DNA from: Macrostomum hystrix
Lineage: Eukaryota > Platyhelminthes > Macrostomidae
Reading direction: 5' to 3'
Assembly (NCBI GenBank): GCA_950097015.1
Contig: CATNEN010000011.1
Coordinates: forward strand, 6,436,001 to 6,500,000
Length of the DNA: 64,000 nt
Under the pieces are notes generated by a model. It had not been told where the DNA came from. It was given only the letters and a program-made list of their open reading frames with translations, and searched no databases. Shown in pieces: positions 54,401 to 64,000 of this stretch (position 1 is the first letter of the stretch; the number at the start of each line of letters is the position of its first letter). The translations under genes and the position numbers were made by a program.

Positions 54401-57400
54401 CGTTATAATTCAGTCTCAATCTATGATTGTACACTCTTCTCCCTTAACGCAGGTGCGTGATCTTCGCCGCCAACTGGAACTGGCCAGCGTGCAGTTGCAC
54501 CAGCTGGGCGCCAGTCGCGATCGAGACAGTCGAGCAGCCGCAGCCGAGCTGCAGGCGGCCAATGCCGACCTCACTGAACGCCTTGCTCAATTGGCTGGCG
54601 AGAGAGACCGGTTGGCTGTTCAGTATCGCGACTACACTAATAGCTTAGGCAATGAGACTAAGCAGCTCAAGGCACAGGTGAGCAGCCGGTATTTCAAAGC
54701 TTCTTCATTTATTTTTTTGTAAACTCTTTAAAATTTGAGCAATGTTTTTTCGGACTCAAGCATGCATTGTTTACTGCTCAAATGATCAGGTTAGCGCGCT
54801 AAGCACAGAACGCAGTCAGCTCGTGAATCGCTCAGCCGAGCTTGAAGGCCAACTAGCTAGCTTAGCCAATCAGCTAGCGGCTGCCAAGGAGGCCGAGACT
54901 GCCGCTCTGGCCTCTGTTGAGCAGCTCAAAGCTCAGGTTGATGAGGCCGCGAGGCTGCGAGATACGGAAGCTGAGGAAAGGCAGCGACTGCTAGAGCTGG
55001 TGCGACTCGGATTATTGCAATTTAGTTTCTCTAGTTATATTGTGCATGCTGCTGTTTAACCTTTCTGTGAGTACAAGACTGTCTGGAATGATTGAGCAAC
55101 TGTTTGAGCAGTCTGTGATACATGACACTGTCTGGAATGATTGAGCAACTGTTTGAGCAGTCTGTGATACATGACACTGTCTGGAATGATTGAGCAACTG
55201 TTTGAGCAGTCTGTGATACATGACACTGTCTGGAATGATTGAGCAACTGTTTGAGCAGTCTGTGATACATGACACTGTCTGGAATGATTGAGCAACCGTT
55301 TGAGCAGTCTGTGATACATGACACTGTCTGGAATGATTGAGCAACTGTTTGAGCAGTCTGTGATACATGACACTGTCTGGAATGATTGAGCAACTGTTTG
55401 AGCAGTCTGTGATACATGACACTGTCTAGAATGATTGAGCAACTGTTTGAGCAGTCTGTGATACATGACACTGTCTGGAATGATTGAGCAACTGTTTGAG
55501 CAGTCTGTGATACATAACACTGTCTAGAATGATTGAGCAACTGTTTGAGCAGTCTGTGATACATGACACTGTCTAGAATGATTGAGCAACTGTTTGAGCA
55601 GTCTGTGATACATGACACTGTCTGGAATGATTGAGCAACTGTTTGAGCAGTCTGTGATACATGACACTGTCTGGAATGATTGAGCAACTGTTTGAGCAGT
55701 CTGTGATACATGACACTGTCTGGAATGATTGAGCAACTGTTTGAGCAGTCTGTGATACATGACACTGTCTGGAATGATTGAGCAACTGTTTGAGCAGTCT
55801 GTGATACATGACACTGTCTGGAATGATTGAGCAACTGTTTGAGCAGTCTGTGATACATGACACTGTCTGGAATGATTGAGCAACTGTTTGAGCAGTCTTT
55901 TAAAAATCGAGCGCAATAATCCCAGGTGGAGGACCGGGAGACTGCTTGCGAGCGCCTGCGCGCCGAGATGCGCTCAGCCAGGGCGGATCAGCAGCGACTG
56001 GCCGACTCCGTGCAGTCGGATCGCAGCTGTTTGTCGCGCGCGTTGCAACAAAATCGCGACCTGAAAGCTCAATTAGAAGAGCTGCAAACTGGTTTCGTTG
56101 TGGCATCGAATCGAGGCGCGGAGCTCACTCAGCAGTTGCAGGCTGAGCAGCATCTGGCCAAGGAGCTAGCCAGCAGGTTGGGCGAACAGGAGGACGAGCT
56201 GCGTGAACTGCGCCAAGATTTGGCGACACGCGAGGAGGAGCTGAGGGCACTGAAACTGGCTTATCAGAGCGCCAAGGAGACTTTGCTTTATAGCCAGTCG
56301 GTGAGGAAAACAATTCTGCGCATATCGGACAGCTTTTTATCTTGTAGTTTGGGTTTTTCTACACATATCGGGTCGATTATTAAATTCGATGGTAACTTGT
56401 AGCCAGTAATCTATGGACTGAACAGCTGTACACATCTTAGTTACATTATGTAGATTTTCTACGTTTTCTTTGCGTTTTTTCGATACATATCGGCTAATAA
56501 CAACGTACTTTGGCTATGAGTTTTTCTTTATTCTAAAGATGTTGTGCTAATCATTTTTGCATTTGAAATTTTGAGCTACATATCGGGTAGAGTGTGACTG
56601 ACGTTTTTTATCCTCAATATCCTCAATTCCCAGGACAGTCCAGGCGTCGGCGGTGGCGCGGTTGTCAACGCTGACGCGGCCGCAGCTGCTGAAGCTCAGC
56701 AGCGACTCAGCCAGGAACTGGCCGCTGCTCAGGCCAGGGTTAATCAGCTAACCGCCAGTAATAGCGAGCTCAAGGCCCTGCTGTATCGCAGCCAGCAGCA
56801 ACAGCAGCGGTCTGCGTCAGGTTCTTCTACAGCCTCCGGTGTGTTGTCGCCTAATTTGAAATCTTTGACGAACGACAGCGCAGTTGATGAAGACTCGACG
56901 GATGCGGCAGCTTCTGGTAGGTCCAGAACGCAGTCTACTGCCACGCTGCAGGCCAGCATTGATCAGCTGGAGAGCGAGCGGAATGCGCTGTTAAATACTG
57001 TTGAGGAGTTTAGGGCTCATGCTGCTTCCGTTGCCAGTTCAACGGTTGCTGCTGCTGCTGCCGCCCCTGCCAATGTGGTGGCTCATGTTAGCCGCGCCGA
57101 ATTCGAAGAAATGCAGCGTGCTCGCCTACAATTGGAGGAGAAATTCCATCAGGCTATGGATGTGAGTGAACCGACTTGCGACTGCCGAAACACCTGTTAA
57201 AGTAGCGATGTTTGCTGCTGAAACACCTCTTAGAGTAGCGATGTTTGCTGCCTAAAACACCTGTTAGAGTAGCGATGTTTGCTGCCTAAAACACCTGTTA
57301 GAGTAGCGATGTTTGCTGCCTAAAACACCTGTTAGAGAATTGGTGTTTACTGTCTAAATCACCTGTTAGAGAAGTGGTGTTTACTGTCTAAATCACCTGT

Positions 57401-58571
57401 TAGAGTAGGGGTGTTTACTGCCTAAAACACTTGTTATAGAAGTGGTGTTTACTGTCTAAATCACTTGTTAGAGAAGTGGTGTTTACTGTCTAAATCACCT
57501 GTTAGAGAAGTGGTGTTTACTGTCTAAATCACCTGTTAGAGAAGTGGTGTTTACTGTCCAAATCACCTGTTAGAGAAGTGGTGTTTACTGTCTAAATCAC
57601 CTGTTAGAGAAGTGGTGTTTACTGTCTAAATCACCTGTTAGAGAAGTGGTGTTTACTGTCTAAATCACCTGTTAGAGAAGTGGTGTTTACTGTCCAAATC
57701 ACCTGTTAGAGAAGTGGTGTTTACTGTCTAAATCACCTGTTAGAGAAGTGGTGTTTACTGTCTAAATCACCTGTTAGAGAAGTGGTGTTTACTGTCCAAA
57801 TCACCTGTTAGAGAAGTGGTGTTTACTGTCTAAATCACCTGTTAGAGAAGTGGTGTTTACTGTCCAAATCACCTGTTAGAATAGCGATGTTTGCTGCCTA
57901 AAACACCTGTTAGAGAAGTGGTGTTTACTTCCTAAAACACATGTTAGAGCAGGACTAATAGCTGTCTCAAATACCTGTTTGGTTAGTGCAAATGACACCT
58001 GTTAAACAGCTGTACACTCATGTGCCCAAATGAACCTCTTTGTAATTTACCGCAGCGTGTTGCCAAACTGCAAGATGAGAAGGAGCGCCTTGAGCACACA
58101 TTGATGCAGCTGGAGATTGAGACTGAGACTATTGGCGAATACGTGACCCTGTATCAGTACCAGCGCTCTCAGCTCCACCAGCGCGAACTGGAGAAGGAGG
58201 CCTCTCTGACCCAGCTGGCCGCTGAGAAGGACCAGATGCGATTGAAACTGTCCGAACTGGAGACCCTTGTAAGGCATCTGATGTCTACTCAGCAGCAGCA
58301 ACAGCAGCAACAGGAGACTCAGCAACAGCAGCAGCAGGCAGTTGCCCAGTTGGAGCTTCACAAGCGACCAGCAATTGACGGTGTTCACACCATTCTGTAC
58401 AACTCCGCACCTGCTGTTGCAACTGATTCTCAGCAACACAGCCTAGCCACCAGTCGCATCCTAGACATCATCTCGCAGCTGCACGAAGATGCTACATTAT
58501 CTTCAGCTGCTGCTGGCAAACTGCGCGTCATGCAGTGTCCCTGTTGTCATGGCAACGTAATCGATCTTTAA
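51488..58571 (+). CDS. GOLGA2: GM130 cis-Golgi golgin, complete, nine exons, 962 aa
   Basis: A coiled-coil tether on cis-Golgi membranes that binds p115/USO1 through its N-terminus and GRASP65 through its C-terminus. Exons: 51488-51535, 52954-53362, 53442-53590, 53722-54150, 54453-54677, 54790-54999, 55926-56300, 56634-57161, 58056-58571; the sum is 2,889 nt, exactly in frame. Matches to vertebrate GM130 run end to end: MSEKSRNEKIASAKKR (p115-binding start), a basic cluster KKSKQRKSSP, ESLMQLSQQINGI, QTIGMLVAEKTELTTQLAHA, DRSCLSRALQQNRDLKAQLE, ELQTGFVV, and ETETIGEYVTLYQYQRSQL. Vertebrate length is about 1,000. Differences: a polyQ tract near residue 880 and a CPCCHGNVIDL end in place of the usual acidic ITVI end. 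Introns 6 and 8 contain minisatellites, intron 1 a SINE. Confidence 0.96.
52563..52870 (-). mobile_element. tRNA-derived SINE, copy 5, old (GOLGA2 intron 1)
   Basis: Diverged copy with the tail (GGCTGCAGGCAATTTCACAT), centre (GGCAGTGTACACTCACTGTG) and body (TGGTTGGCCCTCAGAGGCAT). The tRNA head has decayed. It ends about 85 bp before the acceptor of GOLGA2 exon 2. Confidence 0.82.
54195..54316 (+). repeat. Dispersed ~120-bp element, copy 4 (GOLGA2 intron 4)
   Basis: GACGACGCCGATGTTTTATG, GGAAGTTGCTTCATCGGATA, TTTTAGCCCTTGTTCTGGAT and GACTGGTGGAATAGTTTAAG. It makes up about 40% of the 302-bp intron. Confidence 0.75.
55075..55905. repeat. 49-bp minisatellite, GOLGA2 intron 6, about 17 units
   Basis: Unit made of CTGTCTGGAATGATTGAGCA, ACTGTTTGAGCAGTCTGTGA and TACATGACA. 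Units differ by only a few bases (CTGTCTAGAATG variants). It contains TTGAGCAACTGTTTGAGCAG, a near-direct internal repeat. The array fills the intron nearly up to the exon 7 acceptor. Confidence 0.95.
57185..57965. repeat. 34-bp minisatellite, GOLGA2 intron 8, about 23 units
   Basis: Unit AATCACCTGTTAGAGAAGTG plus GTGTTTACTGTCTA, starting about 25 bp after exon 8. The first four and last two units are a variant family (AGCGATGTTTGCTGCC). The CACCTGTTAGA core also occurs in the ITPR intron 16 array. Confidence 0.94.
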
Positions 58572-59985
58572 GAGCGAAAAAAAGGAAAATATGTCTTTAT
58601 TCTGTTATGCGCTTTTTAGGTCACGAGTTACCATAGCAACTGCCTCGAATATTATCGCTGTGTCTTACAACCCGTCATTGTAACGCTCTCCCATAGAAAC
58701 AGTTTTGTGTAATCAATCGTATGCAGTTTATAATTCTACTAAAGTACATAATCTGTGCTGGTTCAGACCCAACGCATGCTATTATTTTCTTTGATTTAGT
58801 GGTTTCGCTTAGATTTCTGTGCAACATTGATTTTGTAGATGAAGAAAAGCAATTTATTATTTCTTTGTTTCAATATTTGCTGAATATTTTAAATTTTCAT
58901 TCTGTTCTTGCTACTTCACTTAGTAGTGTAGTGTGAACATTGGTGCCAAACAAGGTTATAAATTAGGTTTATAGACAGTGAAGGTAGCTCGTTAAAAAGT
59001 TGGGCACTCACAATGCGTTCATATTTTTTCTTATAATTTTACCATCATTCCGTAGGGTGACAGTTAATCTATTGCCAGCAAGGTGTTCGCCAACCAATTG
59101 AATGTTCGCTTACCTGTGTTCAAGTGCTATTTATTCATACATAATAATTATATTCTAAAAATATAGTCTTTCATATGTCATACTCGTACCAGTAATTTTT
59201 TTCAATTTATTATAATATATGTTTGTGCACTCCAATACCGGAAAACTGAGCTCTTAACTAAATTAGCAAGCAAATGTACCTGTGATGCTACTTGTCAGAC
59301 AGTCTTGAGTAAAGTAGTGCAGATACTATAACTATAATAGGATTTCAATCTGATTTACATTTTTTTATTTAATGTTTTTGCTCTTCTTGAAGATTACTAT
59401 GATACATTGACTTGTACATCCACTATTTGGTGAAAATATATCTTTGAAACACCCTTATGCTATCATATTCTATATATTTATAACCGTATATTCAATCTCT
59501 ACATTTTGTAGTCTATGGTAAAGGTTAGCGAGTTTGAAAAAATGCAGACTATGCTACTGATTTAGGGAAAAATTACAAGTTTAAAAAAAGTGAACATACA
59601 ATTTCAGTCGCATCATTGATTTGGCTATTGATAGTTTTGATAGTGTCCATTCTTATTTTTGTTTTGTTTCAAATTTAAGTGTTTAACATTTCAGGTTCTA
59701 TTGTTCTAGCTACATCTGGTGTTTAACTTTTTTCATTTTGTGTTTCATTCAATCATTAAACTCGCTCCATGTTTGCTTGTCTGTCTATTATAACTTTATT
59801 TAAAGGCATTATTTTTCTTTTAAGTTGAGTGTTATTTGTTATCCCCTTTTTCTGTGCACAATCCAAGCTCATAGGAAAATTATAAGTTCACTAGTTATGG
59901 AAGCGGGCAATGATCTCCGCTTCGTGGATTCTCTGACTTGCTTTCACTACTAGCTGTGACTTTTCTTGCTTTTCTTTTAGATTAG
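58572..59985. other. 3' flank of GOLGA2, no recognised gene
   Basis: AT-rich sequence that should contain the GM130 3' UTR. No canonical AATAAA close to the stop; ATTAAA occurs at 59755-59760. Short open frames only. Confidence 0.5.
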
Positions 59986-59989
59986 ATTT

Positions 59990-62045
59990 ACTAGGCTACT
60001 CTTCCTCATCCTTCAGGCTACTCTTCCTCATCCTTCAGGCTACTGTTCCTCATCCTTCAGGCTACTCTTCCTCATCCTTCAGGCTACTCTTCCTCATCCT
60101 TCAGGCTACTCTTCCTCATCCTTCAGGCTACTCTTCCTCATCCTTCAGGCTACTCTTCCTCATCCTTCAGGCTACTCTTCCTCATCCTTCAGGCTACTCT
60201 TCCTCATCCTTCAGGCTACTCTTCCTCATCCTTCAGGCTACTCTTCCTCATCATTCAGGCTACTCTTCCTCATCCTTCAGGCTACTCTTCCTCATCCTTC
60301 AGGCTACTCTTCCTCATCCTTCAGGCTACTCTTCCTCATCCTTCAGGCTACTCTTCCTCATCCTTCAGGCTACTCTTCCTCATCCTTCAGGCTACTCTTC
60401 CTCATCCTTCAGGCTACTCTTCCTCATCCTTCAGGCTACTCTTCCTCATCCTTCAGGCTACTGTTCCTCATCCTTCAGGCTACTGTTCCTCATCCTTCAG
60501 GCTACTGTTCCTCATCCTACAGGCTACTGTTCCTCATCCTACAGGCTACTGTTCCTCATCCTTCAGGCTACTCTTCCTCATCCTTCAGGCTGACTGTTCC
60601 TCATCCTTCAGGCTACTCTTCCTCATCATTCAGGCTACTGTTCCTGATCCTTCAGGCTACTGTTCCTCATCCTTCAGGCTACTGTTCCTCATCCTTCAGG
60701 CTACTGTTCCTCATCCTTCAGGCTACTGTTCCTCATCCTACAGGCTACTGTTCCTCATCCTACAGGCTACTCTTCCTCATCCTTCAGGCTACTGTTCCTC
60801 ATCCTTCAGGCTACTCTTCCTCATCCTTCAGGCTACTCTTCCTCATCCTTCAAGCTACTCTTCCTCATCCTTCAGGCTACTCTTCCTCATCCTTCAAGCT
60901 ACTCTTCCTCATCCTTCAAGCTACTGTTCCTCATCCTTCAGGCTACTGTTCCTCATCCTTCAGGCTACAGTTCCTCATCCTTCAGGCTACTCTTCCTCAT
61001 CCTTCACGCTACAGTTCCTCATCCTTCAGGCTACTGTTCCTCATCCTTCAGGCTACTGTTCCTCATCCTTCAGGCTACTGTTCCTCATCCTTCAGGCTAC
61101 TCTTCCTCATCCTTCACGCTACAGTTCCTCATCCTTCAGGCTACTGTTCCTCATCCTTCAGGCTACTGTTCCTCATCCTTCAGGCTACTCTTCCTCATCC
61201 TTCAGGCTACTCTTCCTCATCCTTCAGGCTACTGTTCCTCATCCTACAGGCTACTGTTCCTCATCCTACAGGCTACTCTTCCACATCCTTCAGGCTACTC
61301 TTCCTCATCCTTCAGGCTACTCTTCCTCATCCTTCAGGCTACTCTTCCTCATCCTTCAGGCTACTCTTCCTCATCCTTCAGGCTACTCTTCCTCATCCTT
61401 CAGGCTACTCTTCCTCATCCTTCAGGCTACTGTTCCTCATCCTTCAGGCTGACTGTTCCTCATCCTTCAGGCTACTGTTCCTCATCCTTCAGGCTACTGT
61501 TCCTCATCCTTCAGGCTACTGTTCCTCATCCTTCAGGCTACTGTTCCTCATCCTTCAGGCTACTGTTCCTCATCCTTCAGGCTACTGTTCCTCATCCTAC
61601 AGGCTACTCTTCCTCATCCTTCAGGCTACTGTTCCTCATCCTTCAGGCTACTCTTCCTCATCCTTCAGGCTACTCTTCCTCATCCTTCAGGCTACTCTTC
61701 CTCATCCTTCAAGCTACTCTTCCTCATCCTTCAGGCTACTCTTCCTCATCCTTCAAGCTACTCTTCCTCATCCTTCAAGCTACTGTTCCTCATTCTTCAG
61801 GCTACTGTTCCTCATCCTTCAGGCTACAGTTCCTCATCCTTCAGGCTACTGTTCCTCATCATTCAGGCTACTGTTCCTCATCCTTCAGGCTACTATTCCT
61901 CATCCTTCAGGCTACTGTTCCTCATCCTTCAGGTTACTCTTCCTCATCCTTCAGGCTGCTCTTCCACATCCTTCAGGCTACTCTTCCTCATCCTTCAGGC
62001 TACTGTTCCTCATCCTTCAGGCTACTCTTACTCATCCTTCAGGCT
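59990..62045 (+). repeat. 22-bp acceptor-like minisatellite upstream of SLAIN, about 93 units
   Basis: Unit GGCTACTCTTCCTCATCCTT plus CA. On the plus (SLAIN sense) strand every unit reads as a pyrimidine tract ending in TTCAG|G. Variants (CTGTTCC, TACAGG, TTCAAG) occur in blocks and a roughly 900-bp stretch appears duplicated (about 60430-61000 against 61410-61850). It ends about 130 bp before the SLAIN ATG. Confidence 0.95.
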
Positions 62046-62172
62046 GTTCCCGAGCATTTCAGGGTCTAGTTCTGCTGCTAGAATCTGAATTCTAGATTCA
62101 AATTTCTAATAATTCCAGCTGACAGTCAGTTTCGCAGCAAGTTCAGGCAGCAACGTTCTCAATAGCAAACAC

Positions 62173-64000
62173 ATGGAGTCATCTCCCCAGGCCGATGTGC
62201 AGAAACTGCAAGAGCTGGTTAAGAAACTTGAAGAACAGAATGATAGAATTAGGTCACAGCAGCAGCAGCAGCAGCAATTGTCACCGACAGTGAAGTTCGC
62301 GCCTCCGCAGGAGTCATCGCCGCCTTCCGTTGCCGCGTCGTCAACAGCGAATGCCAGCGGGTCCAGGCTGCGGCGCATCTCCGTTCACGACTGGGATTTG
62401 GATCCCGCCGCCATCGGAGGAGACGACGAACAATGGCTGTTTAGATCTGTTGTGAATAATGCGAATAATTCCAGTCTGGGCACTGGTCACCGAGCCTTGA
62501 CAACAATGGACTGGCTGGCTGCAGATGATGACGGCTTCTGCTCCGGACAGCTGGTTGGTGCATTTTAATTCAGGGGCTCCAGTGCTTTGTTGATTCATTG
62601 GCTTTAACACATTATTTGGTTTACTATTAATTTATAGTTGATTTTTTACCAATAAAATCTTAAGACTGTGTACGGCTGTTCAGTCCATGGACTGTGGTGA
62701 CGCCACTCCCTTGTGGCTTGTTGAGTGGCTTGTTAAAAGAACATAAATTGTTACAATGGAGTCCGGATTCGAACCCCCGACCTTTGAAGTCGTGAGTCCG
62801 ACGCTCTGACCACTAACCTGCAACCTCCTTGGATACAAATTAAATTTGGTTAAGTGAAACTCAATAGTAGGTCCCGAGTTCGAATCTCAAAACTTACAAG
62901 AACATATTTTGGTTTCGTTAATCGGTCAAGTGGCAGAGCGTATGCCTCTCGCACCAAGGTCCCTGAGCTCGATTTTAGCGGCGAGGCCAGACTAGTTTAG
63001 GGCGCAGACGCGGAGAGGGGGCTTTGGTGGAGTTATTGTGCAGTTTATGCACTTACAGGCCTACCTCATTGTAAATACTATTATCTACAAAACTATAAAA
63101 TTTGTAGTAAATAAATTTTTTCCATAATAAAGAATATTGCACACTACACTACTAACAAGGGGTTAAAAAGTAGAAATAAGCGGATAGGACACTCGAAATA
63201 AGTTTTTTTTCATCAAAACTTTACTTTTTCTAATGTGAATCTCCTGCAGACTCCTTCATCGTCGTCTGACGGCGGTCGACAGCCGCATCAGCGCCGCGGT
63301 CTCGGCAGCGGCAGCAGCCTTCTGGCTAAGCTGAACGAGCTGGCCCTGATTGGCCGTCTGGCTCCGGCTGCGTCGCCAGCGGCTACCACACCGACGGGCG
63401 TCAGCTCGGCTGGCTTTGAAGAGTTAGCGGGCCAGCCGGGCGAGTCTTACCAGTCCCGTGTCGGCTCGAGTCTCTATCGCCAGCTGAATAATGCCCAGAC
63501 TGTGCCCAGCAGCAATGGCTACGGCAGCAACAGTAATTTAAGCGTCAACGCGTCGGTTGACTCTAGAACCTTTCGTAGGCCGCACGCTCGCGGTATCAGC
63601 GCCGGTGGCGCCCTGGGCTCTGGCGCAGCCGCCTTCGACGACTCGATGGACGGAGGCGCTGGGGGCGCCAGCTCTCAGGACCGGCTTCACGACCTCACCG
63701 ATGTGCAGATTGTGGCCAAGATGCAAATTGACGCTCTCAGACAGCAGGTGAGCTTGCCAGAACTCAGCTGATCAGGAGATCGGGACTTCTAACCGGAGAG
63801 TCGGGAGTTCGAATCAGCATTCCTGCAAACAATTTTTATCGATTTTAATTAAAAAAACAAGTTGTAGCTTTTATTTTTTCAAATCGCTGCCCGCAGGTGA
63901 CGCGCTCCAGATCCCAGCTGAGCATAGCCAGCTCGTCCGGCTCTCAGGACGATCTGTTAGCCGCCTCCAACCCGCTTCAGCAGCAGCAGCTGCAGCTGCA
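62173..64000 (+). CDS. SLAIN2: SLAIN motif-containing microtubule plus-end protein, 5' exons
   Basis: SLAIN proteins link EB-type plus-end proteins to ch-TOG and promote microtubule growth. Exons: 62173-62553, 63250-63747, 63897 to the edge, all phase 0. The start MESSPQADVQKLQELVKKLE and EEQNDRIRSQ matches the N-terminal coiled coil of vertebrate SLAIN1/2 (VRKLQELVKKLEKQN). Exon 2 ends LTDVQIVAKMQIDALRQQ, matching VTDVQILARMQEESLRQE of the family. Between them is low-complexity Ser/Gly/Ala-rich sequence. Exon 3 begins VTRSRSQLSIASSSGSQDDL and runs off the window in a Gln/Leu repeat. The exon 1 donor GTTGGT was chosen because it alone keeps phase. An AG at 62117-62118 may be a 5' UTR or trans-splice acceptor. 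Confidence 0.9.
62672..62832 (-). mobile_element. Second tRNA-derived SINE family (SLAIN intron 1)
   Basis: The minus strand reads GGTTAGTGGTCAGAGCGTCG (A box region) and GGTCGGGGGTTCGAATCC (perfect B box), about 70 nt, followed by a short body that ends with CAGTCCATGGACTG. Anticodon and T stems have mismatches, so it is a SINE rather than a tRNA gene. The CAGTCCATGGACTG end also occurs at 8238 and, partly, at 56413. Confidence 0.7.
62935..63072 (+). mobile_element. tRNA-derived SINE, copy 6, 5' part only (SLAIN intron 1)
   Basis: Plus-strand head TGGCAGAGCGTATGCCTCTC and CCTGAGCTCGATTTTAGCGG, then the start of the body to about CACTTACAGGCCTACCTC. The 3' half is missing. Confidence 0.82.

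Noticed and set aside
55012-55916. 275-codon frame MYHRLLKQLLNHSRQCHVSQ repeats
   Set aside because: 49-bp minisatellite in GOLGA2 intron 6 read antisense; the three frames cycle because 49 is not a multiple of 3.
62757-62830. Functional tRNA gene
   Set aside because: B box is perfect but the acceptor, anticodon and T stems mismatch and a SINE-like body follows.

Overview
This is a eukaryotic (metazoan) genomic window. The coding sequence is broken into short exons by GT-AG introns, the standard genetic code works throughout, and five genes match animal families: an IP3 receptor, a PTP1B/TC-PTP phosphatase, DNAJB9/ERdj4, the golgin GM130 (GOLGA2) and a SLAIN microtubule protein. Exons are GC-rich with poly-Q runs, non-coding DNA is AT-rich, and nearly every sizeable intron holds its own minisatellite. 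An invertebrate, possibly a macrostomid-type flatworm or another spiralian, is my best guess. That assignment is inference and weak.

Layout. (1) Minus strand, left edge to 25554: an inositol 1,4,5-trisphosphate receptor gene. I resolved 30 exons whose phases all join, about 1,923 codons; the channel domain lies beyond the left edge. (2) 22383-32610: a near-perfect 5,113-bp tandem duplication that copies ITPR exons 1 and 2 and the upstream DNA. (3) 32960-35345: a 33-bp minisatellite. (4) Minus strand 35925-40569: a PTPN1/PTPN2-type phosphatase with a C-terminal membrane anchor and a long N-terminal extension made of about 36 decapeptide repeats plus an acidic stretch. (5) Plus strand 42071-42703: an intronless DNAJB9. 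(6) 45565-50052: a young, complete Ty3/Gypsy LTR retrotransposon in minus orientation with a 5-bp target duplication. (7) Plus strand 51488-58571: the complete nine-exon GM130 gene (962 aa). (8) 59990-62045: a 22-bp minisatellite. (9) Plus strand 62173 to the right edge: the 5' part of a SLAIN gene.

By my own summing, tandem arrays occupy about 24-25 kb of the 64 kb. There are more than 20 unrelated motifs, and most have a period of 20-23 bp. A tRNA-derived SINE family (six copies), other tRNA-like SINE pieces, a decayed non-LTR retrotransposon and a dispersed element of about 120 bp (four copies) are scattered through introns and intergenic DNA.

The genes share a secretory-pathway theme: ER calcium release (ITPR), an ER-anchored phosphatase (PTP1B type), an ER chaperone cofactor (DNAJB9) and a cis-Golgi tether (GM130). 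The most unusual structures are RNA-level ones: two minisatellites with complementary 10-mers flanking ITPR exon 6; a 73-bp inverted copy of a PTPN exon end inside a later intron; and arrays whose units each resemble a splice acceptor or a combined acceptor/donor.
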